From the NCBI GenBank assembly GCA_903857165.1, contig CAIODU010000263.1:1-38642 (forward strand): DNA of 38,642 nt. Reading direction: 5' to 3'. A program made the translations under genes and the position numbers. This document shows positions 11,585 through 20,687 of the stretch, in pieces. Numbering within the stretch: position 1 is the first letter of the stretch; the number at the start of each line of letters is the position of its first letter. A model generated the notes under the pieces. That model made no database searches and was not told where the DNA came from. It was given only the letters and a program-made list of their open reading frames with translations. This DNA is from an uncultured Methylococcaceae bacterium. GTDB lineage: Bacteria > Pseudomonadota > Gammaproteobacteria > Methylococcales > Methylococcaceae.

Positions 11585-12954
11585 TACAACATTCTCCTCA
11601 CGGCTTCGGCAAATAAGCGACCACGTTCTTGATAATCTTTATACTGATCCAGGCTTGCGCAAGCGGGCGCCAATAACACGACATCCCCGCGTCGGGCCAA
11701 CTTGTGCGCTGCGGCCACGGCTTGTGCCATATTGTCCACCCGCACCGTATCCACCACCGGTTTAAAAACCTGCTCTAGCAGTGGCGCGTCGCGGCCCATC
11801 AGAACCACGGCACGGACTTTCCCGGCCGCTACCCCGGCGAGTTGCGAGAAATCAGCGCCCTTGCCGTCGCCCCCGGCAATCAGGACCACTGGGCCGCTTA
11901 AGCCTTCCAGCGCTGCGACACACGCGCCCACGTTGGTGGCCTTGGAATCGTTGATAAATGCAATCCCCTCCGCTTCGCCCACCCATTGCATGCGATGATC
12001 CAAGCCCGAAAACTCACGCATCGCCTTTACCATGGCTGCGTCGGACAGGTTGACAGCATCGCCCAAGGCAATGGCAGCCAAGGCATTGGCGATATTGTGC
12101 CGTCCTTTGATACGCAATTCGGATGCGGGCATCAATTGCCGATCCCGCCGGATCAACCAAGCTTCGCCGTCAATGTTAGCCAGCCGGTACTCGGCATCCG
12201 ACCCTTCTTTCAGGCTGAACCGTGCGCAAAGCCTTCCATCCTCGGCCATCGCCCCGACCATCGGATCGTCGGCATTCAACACCATTAAACCTTTTCCCCG
12301 AAAAATCCTTCTTTTGGCATCGGCATACGCTTTAAGGTCGGGGTAGCGATCCATATGATCCGGGCTGATATTCAGCACGGTCGCAGCCGCTGCCTCCAGC
12401 AGGTTGGATCGTTCCAACTGGAAACTGGAAAGTTCCAAGACATATAACCCGGCATCCCCGCCCAACAAATCCATCATGGGTGTTCCCAAATTCCCGCCGA
12501 CTTTGACTTTGCGGTTGTCCGCATCAGCCATTAGCCCAAGCAAAGTCGTGACTGTGCTTTTGCCATTGGAACCGGTAATGCCTATTATCGGCGCACTTGC
12601 CACGCAAGCGAACAAGTCAAGGTCGCCGAATACGGGTTTTCCCGAAAGCATGGCCTGGCGGATCATTGGTGTGTCCAACGCCACACCTGGATTCACCACT
12701 AAATGCGTGGCCCGCTCGAAAGCCACCGGATCGAAGCATCCAAGGAACACCGCCACATCCGGCAGAAATTCACGCAATCCGGCCAATCCAGGCGGTTTTT
12801 CCCGGGAATCGACAACTGCCAGCTTAATGCCTTGATTAGACAGAAACCTCGCCACTGACATGCCCGTCGAACCAAGGCCCACCACCAGGACTCGCGATGA
12901 CCCGTCAAGCCCAAGCCTGGAAAGTGATCGCACTGTTGAGATTTCGTCATTCAT
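11584..12954 (-). CDS. murD: UDP-N-acetylmuramoylalanine--D-glutamate ligase
   Basis: VVGLGSTGMSVARFL, GITGSNGKSTVTTLLG, LAPACASLDQYKDYQERGRLF. Confidence 0.98.
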   Translation of the reverse strand: MNDEISTVRSLSRLGLDGSSRVLVVGLGSTGMSVARFLSNQGIKLAVVDSREKPPGLAGLREFLPDVAVFLGCFDPVAFERATHLVVNPGVALDTPMIRQAMLSGKPVFGDLDLFACVASAPIIGITGSNGKSTVTTLLGLMADADNRKVKVGGNLGTPMMDLLGGDAGLYVLELSSFQLERSNLLEAAAATVLNISPDHMDRYPDLKAYADAKRRIFRGKGLMVLNADDPMVGAMAEDGRLCARFSLKEGSDAEYRLANIDGEAWLIRRDRQLMPASELRIKGRHNIANALAAIALGDAVNLSDAAMVKAMREFSGLDHRMQWVGEAEGIAFINDSKATNVGACVAALEGLSGPVVLIAGGDGKGADFSQLAGVAAGKVRAVVLMGRDAPLLEQVFKPVVDTVRVDNMAQAVAAAHKLARRGDVVLLAPACASLDQYKDYQERGRLFAEAVRRML

Positions 12955-12976
12955 CGACGGTAACTTGACTTTCGGA

Positions 12977-14059
12977 TCATCTTAGCTTCAAGGTGGCAAG
13001 GCCGGACAACACCAAAACGACAGTGATAATCCAAAACCGGACAATAACCCTAGGCTCGGGCCAACCTTTCAATTCAAAGTGATGATGGATCGGTGCCATG
13101 CGGAAAATGCGCCGGCCGGTCATTTTGAAGGACAGCACTTGGAGTATGACAGAGAGGGTCTCCATCACAAAGACCCCCCCCATGATCATCAGCACAATTT
13201 CCTGCCTCACTAACACGGCCAGCACACCTAGTCCGCCCCCCAAGGCCAATGCGCCGACATCCCCCATGAAAACTTGGGCGGGGTAAGTGTTAAACCATAA
13301 GAAACCCAAGCCTGCCCCGACCAAAGCACCGCAAAACACCACCAACTCACCTGATTGAGGCAGGAAAGGGATGCCCAAATATTCGGAAAAATGGCTATTG
13401 CCGGAAGCATAGGCGAAGATTCCCAACGCCCCACCGACTAGCACAGTGGGCATGATCGCCAATCCATCCAAGCCATCGGTCAAGTTGACTGCATTGCTAG
13501 TCCCAACGATGACAAAATAGGCCATCAACACATAAAACCAGCCCATGTTAAAATTCACGTTCTTGAAAAATGGCACGATAAATGTTGTTTCCGCTGGCAG
13601 GCTTGCCGTGTAATAAAGGTAAAGAGCCACCGATAAACCAAAAATGGATTGCCACAAATATTTATGCCTTGCGGCCAAACCCTTGCTGTTGCGCAATACC
13701 AGTTTTTTATAATCATCAATAAAGCCTATCCCGCCAAAAGCAAGCGTCAGCAACAAGGTCACCCAGACGTAACGGTTGCTCAGGTCTGCCCACAACAAGG
13801 TGCTAATGGCGATCGACACCAGAATCAAGGCACCTCCCATGGTCGGCGTCCCCGCCTTGGAGAAGTGGGATTGGGGCCCATCCTGGCGGATGCTCTGACC
13901 AATCTTATAGCGGCTCAGGCGACGAATCATGACCGGCCCCACCATCAACGAAATCACCAGGGCCGTCAACACGCCGAGAATGGCGCGGAAGGTAAGATAG
14001 TGAAATACACGGAAAACATCGATATAGCTTTCCAACAGTAACGCAAGCTTCAGCAACAT
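12977..14059 (-). CDS. mraY: Phospho-N-acetylmuramoyl-pentapeptide transferase
   Basis: [50 protein letters not shown]. Confidence 0.98.
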   Translation of the reverse strand: MLLKLALLLESYIDVFRVFHYLTFRAILGVLTALVISLMVGPVMIRRLSRYKIGQSIRQDGPQSHFSKAGTPTMGGALILVSIAISTLLWADLSNRYVWVTLLLTLAFGGIGFIDDYKKLVLRNSKGLAARHKYLWQSIFGLSVALYLYYTASLPAETTFIVPFFKNVNFNMGWFYVLMAYFVIVGTSNAVNLTDGLDGLAIMPTVLVGGALGIFAYASGNSHFSEYLGIPFLPQSGELVVFCGALVGAGLGFLWFNTYPAQVFMGDVGALALGGGLGVLAVLVRQEIVLMIMGGVFVMETLSVILQVLSFKMTGRRIFRMAPIHHHFELKGWPEPRVIVRFWIITVVLVLSGLATLKLR

Positions 14060-15417
14060 GTTTCTGTACTTGTCCGAAGGGCTTCAATGACACGTTCCAT
14101 ATGCTGGCTGCGTGATCCTTTTACCAACAAAGCCACGTCTTGGCTCAAATCTGCTTGTATTTTCTCGATTAGTTCCTCTTGGCGTGGGAAATACTTGGCA
14201 CCCTGGCCAAAAGCCTCCACGGCTTTGTTTGCCAATGGGCCAGTGGCATACAAGCGAATCACCCCCAACGATTGTGCCAGCCTACCCAACTCGGCATGAA
14301 GCTCGGAACTGGTCTCCCCCAGCTCTCCAAAAGCACCCAATGCAACCCACGGCTGGCCCGGCATTTCCATCAAGACCTCCAGAGCGGCTCTGAAGGACGA
14401 GGGATTGGCATTATAGGTGTCATTGATCAACAAGGCTCCGTTGGCGGCCCGGTCGGGCTGAATTCGCCCAGGCACTGGAGCCAAACCAGACAGTCCCCGT
14501 TTGATTTGCTCGAAATCCACACCTAAGGCCAAACTGGTTGCCGCTGCCGCCAATGCATTGGCGACGTTGTGGCGACCGGCCAGTTGCAAGGTGATTTCGT
14601 GCCTTGCGCCTAAGTGTTCACAGCTAAAGCGCGTCTTAAAACTTTCGCCCCCCCAGCTCACGCTTATCGAATCCACCAAACCCCTTACATCCGCATCGCT
14701 GCCGAAACCGAAGCTGACCGTCTGCCGAACCCCGGCCATTTCCCGCCATAACCCGCAAAACCGATCATCGGCGTTAAGAATGGCGATGCCCTCCGGCCCT
14801 AAGGCAGTGATGATTTCGCCCTTGCCCCGTGCGATTCCTTCCCGGCTGCCAAAACCCTCCAAGTGGGCTTCGCCGACGTTGGTGATGAGGGCAACATCGG
14901 GCCGGGCCAACCCTGCCACATAGGCGATTTCCCCGAGATGGTTCGCCCCCATTTCGATTACCGCATAACGATGTTCCGAGGCAAGGCCCATAAGAGTGAG
15001 GGGAACCCCCAGATCGTTATTGAGATTGCCGCGCGTGCCCAATACCTTTGCATTGACCGAAAGAATGGCAGCGAGCATTTCCTTGACCGTGGTTTTGCCG
15101 TTACTCCCGGTCAAACCCACCACAGTGGCCGGGGATTTTGTACGCCAGGCTGCGCCCAGCTTGCCGAGTGCGCTACGCGCCTCAGCCACCACCACTTGCG
15201 GCAAGGGGCATTCGACAATACGTTCCACTAAAACCGCACAAGCTCCAAGGCTTGCGGCCTGGCCGACGAAATCGTGACCGTCGAAACGCTGACCGCTAAT
15301 GGCGATGAATAGATCGCCAGTCTTCAATGTCCGTGTGTCGATGCTTACCGAGGAGAATTCAGCATCCTCGCCATGCAATTCACCCGTGGCAATCAGGCCG
15401 AGTTCACTCAGGCGCAT
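14050..15417 (-). CDS. murF: UDP-N-acetylmuramoyl-tripeptide--D-alanyl-D-alanine ligase
   Basis: [53 protein letters not shown]. Confidence 0.97.
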   Translation of the reverse strand: MRLSELGLIATGELHGEDAEFSSVSIDTRTLKTGDLFIAISGQRFDGHDFVGQAASLGACAVLVERIVECPLPQVVVAEARSALGKLGAAWRTKSPATVVGLTGSNGKTTVKEMLAAILSVNAKVLGTRGNLNNDLGVPLTLMGLASEHRYAVIEMGANHLGEIAYVAGLARPDVALITNVGEAHLEGFGSREGIARGKGEIITALGPEGIAILNADDRFCGLWREMAGVRQTVSFGFGSDADVRGLVDSISVSWGGESFKTRFSCEHLGARHEITLQLAGRHNVANALAAAATSLALGVDFEQIKRGLSGLAPVPGRIQPDRAANGALLINDTYNANPSSFRAALEVLMEMPGQPWVALGAFGELGETSSELHAELGRLAQSLGVIRLYATGPLANKAVEAFGQGAKYFPRQEELIEKIQADLSQDVALLVKGSRSQHMERVIEALRTSTETCC

Positions 15418-16940
15418 AATGTCTTCCGTCCTTCCTTCAGGCCAAGCAATTGACCGACGACTTCCCGGTCATTGAAAGGGTGTTTCACCCCCCCGATTTC
15501 CTGAGTTTCCTCATGACCTTTGCCAGCCACCAGCAGGACATCGTCCGGGCCTAGCCGCTCCAACGCGTGGGCGATGGCCAAACGCCGGTCGCGCTTAACG
15601 ATGATGTCACTCCGTTTGCAGCCGCTGATAATTTCATTAATGATCGCCTCGCCATCCTCGGAGCGCGGATTGTCGTCAGTCAGCACCACATAGTCCGCAA
15701 GCCGTTCGGCGATAGACCCCATTTGAGGGCGCTTGCCGCAGTCCCGGTCGCCGCCACAGCCAAACACTACCCACAACGAACCCCGGCAATGATGCCTAAG
15801 GCTGGCTAGGGCTTTTTCCAGCGCAGCGGGGGTATGTGCATAATCAACGACAGCAGTCGCCCCCATTGCCGCGCAAAACCGTTCCATGCGCCCTGGGACC
15901 GCACGAACGTTCTTCATCCGCTGCGCCACTTCCTGTAGGTTGAAACCCTTAGCCAGCAACACCGCGACAACGCCCATTAGGTTTTCCACATTGAATTCCC
16001 CGAATAACGGCAGGGCGAGGCTGATTTTCCCTCCCTCAAAAAAAACATCAAATGAGATTCCGTCTTGGCCGTGCTTGATCGCCGCAGCTTGGACAATTTC
16101 GATTCCCGGGCTTGGCTTATGTCTTTCACTCAATGTATAGCCAATTTTCCTCACCACACCGGACGATGCCCGCGCCATGACGGCACTGGCACTGTCGTCG
16201 TCTAGGTTGAATGCAATGAATTTCAGGCCAGGCCAGGCGACTAAGCGCAACTTGGCTTCAAGGTAAGCCTCCATGGTCAAGTGGTAATCCAAGTGATCCC
16301 GGCTCAGATTGGTGAATAAGCAGCCTTCGAAGCGGATTCCGTTGAGGCGCCCTTGCTCCAGGCCATGGGACGAAGCTTCCATCGCCACATTGGCAAATGA
16401 CTTCGCACGCAACTTGGCTAACAGGCAGTGAACCTCGATGGCATCCGGTGTCGTATGCGCTGTGGGCTGCAAGACACCCGGCACTCCCCAACCCAAGGTG
16501 CCGATGACTGCTGCCGGTTTGCCTTCCCCTAGGGCGGTGGCGAGAAAATGACTGCATGAGGTTTTCCCATTCGTGCCAGTGATGCCAACCACGTCCATGT
16601 GCGCGGAAGGCTCGCCGAAAAAGCGGTCTGCGATGTAACCCAACTGCCGCCCCAGTTTCTCCACCGGGACACAGGGGATCCCCAATCCGGGAGAGGCGTA
16701 GTCCGCCCCGCCACCTGCCGGATCGTAGAGGATCGCACTGGCCCCCGAAGCGGCGGCGGCGGCGGCGTATTTCATGCCATGGGATTGGCTGCCCGCCAAA
16801 GCGAAAAACAAGTCCCCTGGGCGCACCGCCCTACTGTCAAGGCAAAGCCCCCGCACGTCAAGCAAGACATCAACGGGGTTATCCATCCGTCCGGCCAGAA
16901 GCCTGGACAATGGAAGGGGGGTTCCCGTCACAGACATCAT
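15408..16940 (-). CDS. murE: UDP-N-acetylmuramoyl-L-alanyl-D-glutamate--2,6-diaminopimelate ligase
   Basis: GITGTNGKTSCSHF; LTDDNPRSEDGE, where the DNPR motif is typical of meso-DAP-adding MurE; GKGHEETQEI. Confidence 0.97.
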   Translation of the reverse strand: MMSVTGTPLPLSRLLAGRMDNPVDVLLDVRGLCLDSRAVRPGDLFFALAGSQSHGMKYAAAAAASGASAILYDPAGGGADYASPGLGIPCVPVEKLGRQLGYIADRFFGEPSAHMDVVGITGTNGKTSCSHFLATALGEGKPAAVIGTLGWGVPGVLQPTAHTTPDAIEVHCLLAKLRAKSFANVAMEASSHGLEQGRLNGIRFEGCLFTNLSRDHLDYHLTMEAYLEAKLRLVAWPGLKFIAFNLDDDSASAVMARASSGVVRKIGYTLSERHKPSPGIEIVQAAAIKHGQDGISFDVFFEGGKISLALPLFGEFNVENLMGVVAVLLAKGFNLQEVAQRMKNVRAVPGRMERFCAAMGATAVVDYAHTPAALEKALASLRHHCRGSLWVVFGCGGDRDCGKRPQMGSIAERLADYVVLTDDNPRSEDGEAIINEIISGCKRSDIIVKRDRRLAIAHALERLGPDDVLLVAGKGHEETQEIGGVKHPFNDREVVGQLLGLKEGRKTLCA

Positions 16941-18658
16941 ATGGTGCCGTCCTTTGCGACAATCACTGGAGCCTGGTTTTCCTCATCAGGAGTTATGTTC
17001 AACATCCTCAATGCACCCTCCATCACACTGGAGAACACGGGGGCGGAGACTGCCCCGCCGTAATATGCCCCTGAAGAAGGCTCGTCAATCATTACGATCA
17101 TAACCAATTTAGGATCGCTGGCGGGCGCCATTCCTGCGAACAAAGCCAGATAGCTGTTGTCGGTATAGCCACCGTGAGCACCGATTTTCTTCACCGTGCC
17201 GGTTTTCCCGGCAACGCGGAAGCCGGCAACGCTGGCCTTGACCGCAGTGCCTTCGCGTGAAACCACATTTTCGAGCATGGAGCGTACACCAGTGGCAGTC
17301 TTGGCGGACATAATCCGATGGGACTCAACCGGCTTGTCATGTTTAAGCAAGCCAACCATGGGTATTACGCCATCATTGGCAATGGCAAGGTAAGCCCGCC
17401 CCAATCCCAGTAAAGAAGTGGACAGGCCATAGCCGAATGACATGGTCGCCTTTTGGAACGGCCCCCATTGATGGTGGTCGGCGGACAGGCGTCCGCTGCT
17501 TTCGCCGGGAAAGCCGGTCTCCAGCGGCTGGCCGAAGCCGAGGTTGTTGTAAAACGCCCAAAACTTGCTTGACGGCAGGTTGAGCGCGATTTTTGACACG
17601 CCGACATTGCTTGATTTTTGCAGGATATGGGCGACATCCAGCATCCCGTAGTTATGCACATCTTTGACGACGTTTGGCCCAATGTGCAAAGGCGAGGTGT
17701 CGAAGACGGTGCCCTGCTTGACCGTGCCTAATTCCATCGCGCAGGCGACGACAAAGGGCTTGATCGTCGACCCAGGCTCGAACACATCGGTCATGGCCCG
17801 GTTGCGAGAGACATTGCCGCTGATTTTCATCCGGCTGTTGGGGTTGAATGAGGGTTGGTTCACCATTGCCAGCACTTCGCCATTCTCGGCATCCAGCAAA
17901 ACCAGCGATCCCGAACGGGCTTTATTTTGAATCACGGCCTTTTTCAACTCACGATAGGCCAAATACTGTAGGCGCTGGTCGATGCTCAGCGCGAGATCCT
18001 TACCGGGCACGGGCAGGCTTACATTTTCCAAATCTTCAATCACCCGGCCTTTGCCGTCGCGCATAATCCATTTTTTGCCCGGAACGCCCTTCAGCCAGTC
18101 GTTGTAGGCCAGTTCCATGCCTTCCTGCCCGTCGTCTTGAAGATTGTTAAAACCAATCAGGTGCGCGGTGACCTCACCGGCGGGGTAATAGCGCCGGAAT
18201 TCGCGATCCGCATAAACACCCGGCATGCCCAAGGCGATTGCCTGCTCGGCCAGTTCGGGGCTAATCCTTCTCTTTAGGTAAACGAAACCACGGCTTGAGT
18301 TATCAATGCGCTCGTGAATTTCCTTCACCGACACGCCAAGCAGGTCGCTTAGCGATTTAATGTCTTTCTCCGAAGACTCGAATTCCTTGGGATTGACCCA
18401 AACCGATTTGACCGGTGTGCTGATGGCCAGCAACTCTCCGTTACGGTCAAGAAGCCGCCCCCGGTGGGCCGCGACCGAGACCAAGCCATCATGGCGTATG
18501 TGGCCCTCGTGCTGGAGAAATTGCTTGTCCAGAACCTGCAAATTGACCGCCCGCGCAACGAGGACAACCATGCCCAGCATCAATGCACCCAACAGGACGC
18601 CCCATCGTCTGGAGTAATCCGATTCATTTGTCATTCTGGGGCGTATAACTTTTATCAT
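16937..18658 (-). CDS. ftsI: Peptidoglycan D,D-transpeptidase FtsI (PBP3)
   Basis: PBP motifs STIK (FEPGSTIKPF), SSN (KSSNVGVSK), KTGT (VAGKTGTVKK); N-terminal TM. Confidence 0.98.
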   Translation of the reverse strand: MIKVIRPRMTNESDYSRRWGVLLGALMLGMVVLVARAVNLQVLDKQFLQHEGHIRHDGLVSVAAHRGRLLDRNGELLAISTPVKSVWVNPKEFESSEKDIKSLSDLLGVSVKEIHERIDNSSRGFVYLKRRISPELAEQAIALGMPGVYADREFRRYYPAGEVTAHLIGFNNLQDDGQEGMELAYNDWLKGVPGKKWIMRDGKGRVIEDLENVSLPVPGKDLALSIDQRLQYLAYRELKKAVIQNKARSGSLVLLDAENGEVLAMVNQPSFNPNSRMKISGNVSRNRAMTDVFEPGSTIKPFVVACAMELGTVKQGTVFDTSPLHIGPNVVKDVHNYGMLDVAHILQKSSNVGVSKIALNLPSSKFWAFYNNLGFGQPLETGFPGESSGRLSADHHQWGPFQKATMSFGYGLSTSLLGLGRAYLAIANDGVIPMVGLLKHDKPVESHRIMSAKTATGVRSMLENVVSREGTAVKASVAGFRVAGKTGTVKKIGAHGGYTDNSYLALFAGMAPASDPKLVMIVMIDEPSSGAYYGGAVSAPVFSSVMEGALRMLNITPDEENQAPVIVAKDGTI

Positions 18659-18677
18659 CGCCAGACTCGTTCTAATT

Positions 18678-18935
18678 CTAAGGTTTGATGTAAATTATGG
18701 AATCCCTTTGCGGCATTCCCATTCCCAAGCGCCCGTGCGCCATCTTCTCAATTCGGCTGTGTTCGGCCCATGTATTTTGTTCCAATTGAAGCTGGCCCAA
18801 TTCCATGTCGAAAGCTTCCAATTCCTGGCTGATGCGGTTTTTATCGTCATTCAACATCCGCCAGCGGTGTATCGTATACTCGACACTGAGGGCAGATGCC
18901 ACCAAAATAACTAGCAATACCATCACGATTCTCAT
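18678..18935 (-). CDS. ftsL: Cell division protein FtsL
   Basis: 85-aa bitopic protein with N-terminal TM (VMVLLVILVASALSVEYTIH) followed by a coiled-coil-like region, between rsmH and ftsI. Confidence 0.93.
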   Translation of the reverse strand: MRIVMVLLVILVASALSVEYTIHRWRMLNDDKNRISQELEAFDMELGQLQLEQNTWAEHSRIEKMAHGRLGMGMPQRDSIIYIKP

Positions 18936-19864
18936 GCCGCCACTCTTTCAGCCACCCGCAATACCGCGCTGCGAGAGCGAACATTCGCTCGCATTTCCTC
19001 TTCAGAAGGCATTTTCGCCTTGCCTATGGACATCAGTGTCGGCCGATGCTCGCGCAGCAAGGGCAGCCGCGAAGGAGTGGGTTTCCCGCGTTCCTGATCG
19101 CGGATGAAATGCTTGACGATTCGATCCTCTAGGGAATGGAATGAAATAACCGCCAAACGCCCGCCGGGGGCCAATATTTCCACCGACCTCTTCAATCCTT
19201 CCCCCAATTCATCCAGCTCATGGTTAATGGCGATGCGGATTGCCTGAAAACAGCGCGTCGCCGGGTGTTTGTGCTTTTCCCGGACGGGGACAACTTTTTC
19301 AATCAGCGTGGCCAGTTCCCGGGTGGTTTCAATGGGCCTTGCCTCCACAATGGCGTGTGCGATGCGGCGGGCAAAGCGTTCCTCGCCATAGGTTTTTAAC
19401 ACCCGGACTATTTCGTTTTCCCCGGTCACTGCGAGCCATTCGGCTGCCGTATTCCCTTGGCTGTTATCCATCCGCATATCCAAAGGCCCATCACGGAGGA
19501 AGCTGAAACCCCGTTCGGCTTCGTCCAATTGCGGGGAAGACACCCCCAAATCCATCAGCACACCGTCCACGCCACCGACTATTCCCAGGCGTTCGGCGTG
19601 TTGACGCAAACCAATGAAGCTCCCATGGACTAAGGCGAAGCGCGAATCCTCAAGAAGCGCCTTCGCCTCCGCTGCATCAAGCGCGGCGGGGTCTTTATCC
19701 ATTGCCAATACACGCCCGGATTTGCCTAAATGGCGCAAAATCGTCAAGCTATGACCGCCGCGCCCAAAAGTGCAATCGACATAACAGCCGTCAGGGCGGA
19801 CAGCAAGTGCTTCAAGCACCTCCTCCACCATGACAGGCATGTGTAGATTATTGATTTTGTCCAT
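18932..19864 (-). CDS. rsmH: 16S rRNA (cytosine(1402)-N(4))-methyltransferase
   Basis: HMPVMVEEVLEALAVRPDGCYVDCTFGRGGHS, GVLMDLGVSSPQLDEAERGFSF, VISFHSLEDRIVKHFI. Confidence 0.98.
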   Translation of the reverse strand: MDKINNLHMPVMVEEVLEALAVRPDGCYVDCTFGRGGHSLTILRHLGKSGRVLAMDKDPAALDAAEAKALLEDSRFALVHGSFIGLRQHAERLGIVGGVDGVLMDLGVSSPQLDEAERGFSFLRDGPLDMRMDNSQGNTAAEWLAVTGENEIVRVLKTYGEERFARRIAHAIVEARPIETTRELATLIEKVVPVREKHKHPATRCFQAIRIAINHELDELGEGLKRSVEILAPGGRLAVISFHSLEDRIVKHFIRDQERGKPTPSRLPLLREHRPTLMSIGKAKMPSEEEMRANVRSRSAVLRVAERVAA

Positions 19865-20313
19865 TAAAACGAGAGGGAACCCAATTCAGGGGATAGCTCG
19901 TCCAAGTTTTCTTCTTCCAACCACTCGTCACGGCTACGGTTCCATGTGTCCTCGTCCCATAGTTCAAATTTGTTTCCCTGCCCTACCAATACGACACGCT
20001 TCCCCAGGCCGGCGAATTGCCGCAGTGGCTCTGAGACTAGGACGCGGCCCTGCGCATCCATTTCGGATTCGGTGGCATGGCCGATCAACAAACGCTGCAA
20101 GCGCTTAGCCCGCTTATCCAAACTGGAAAGCTTGCTGAGCTTGCGTTCAATTTCCTCCCACTCGGGCAAGGGATAGAGCAAAAGGCATTTGTCCGGGCTG
20201 ACAGTCAACACCAATTGCTGGTCGCAACATTCCCGCAACTCTGCCCGATAGCGGGTTGGCACGGCCAAGCGGCCTTTTTCGTCAATGTTGATTGGATTGA
20301 AGCCTCGAAACAA
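19864..20313 (-). CDS. mraZ: Transcriptional regulator / cell division protein MraZ
   Basis: FRGFNPINIDEKGRLAVPTRYRAEL, plus a second repeat DAQGRVLVSEPLRQFAGL. TTG at 20313 proposed as start (149 aa, GGAAGGG upstream). The tracked GTG at 20352 lies inside the operator. Confidence 0.92.
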   Translation of the reverse strand: MFRGFNPINIDEKGRLAVPTRYRAELRECCDQQLVLTVSPDKCLLLYPLPEWEEIERKLSKLSSLDKRAKRLQRLLIGHATESEMDAQGRVLVSEPLRQFAGLGKRVVLVGQGNKFELWDEDTWNRSRDEWLEEENLDELSPELGSLSF

Positions 20314-20326
20314 CTTAGTTACCCTT

Positions 20327-20361
20327 CCCCATTTATTACCATTTTTTCCCACAACGCCCCA
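20327..20361 (-). promoter_or_regulatory. MraZ-type operator: four TGGGN-like boxes at 10-bp spacing
   Basis: Minus strand reads TGGGG-cgttg-TGGGA-aaaaa-TGGTA-ataaa-TGGGG (boxes at 20361-57, 20351-47, 20341-37, 20331-27). Three boxes match TGGGN; the third is TGGTA. Confidence 0.8.
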
Positions 20362-20369
20362 CAGGAAGC

Positions 20370-20398
20370 AATATAGAAACCTACCCCATTGAAGTCAA
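20370..20398 (-). promoter_or_regulatory. Sigma70-like promoter of the dcw cluster (Pmra-like)
   Basis: Minus strand TTGACT (20398-93), 17-nt spacer, TATATT (20375-70). The expected start site falls at the first MraZ box. Confidence 0.75.
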
Positions 20399-20583
20399 GC
20401 GTGATTTTTCATACTTTTGCAATTCCGTCTCGACGCAGATTTATTTAATTGGTTTTTCAATAACCTAGAATAGACCGATCAAACGCTGCCCGCCTAATTA
20501 GGTTACTGGGAAAAAAGATTTTGGCTGGTTTTGGATAAACGAGAATGGATGGCCGGGGTCAAAGCCATAAATTAGGCCAAATT

Positions 20584-20653
20584 GGGAGTGGCAAGGCTTG
20601 CTTTGACTGGGCAAGGCGGGCAAACTGGAGTGGCAAAGCAAGCTTTGCCGCTC
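20584..20653. repeat. Two related GGAG-associated palindromic units (REP-like)
   Basis: Unit 2: GAGTGGCAAAGC-AA-GCTTTGCCGCTC (20628..20653), 12-nt arms with one mismatch. Unit 1: GGGAGTGGCAAGGCTTGCTTTGACTGGG, a degenerate version, at 20585. Confidence 0.5.
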
Positions 20654-20687
20654 AGGAATCACTTTAATCATGACTTGAACCTCCACT

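Noticed and set aside
16755-16772. GCG-rich microsatellite (GGCGGCGGCGGCGG) near 16755
   Set aside because: Inside murE, encoding an alanine run; common in GC-rich coding sequence.
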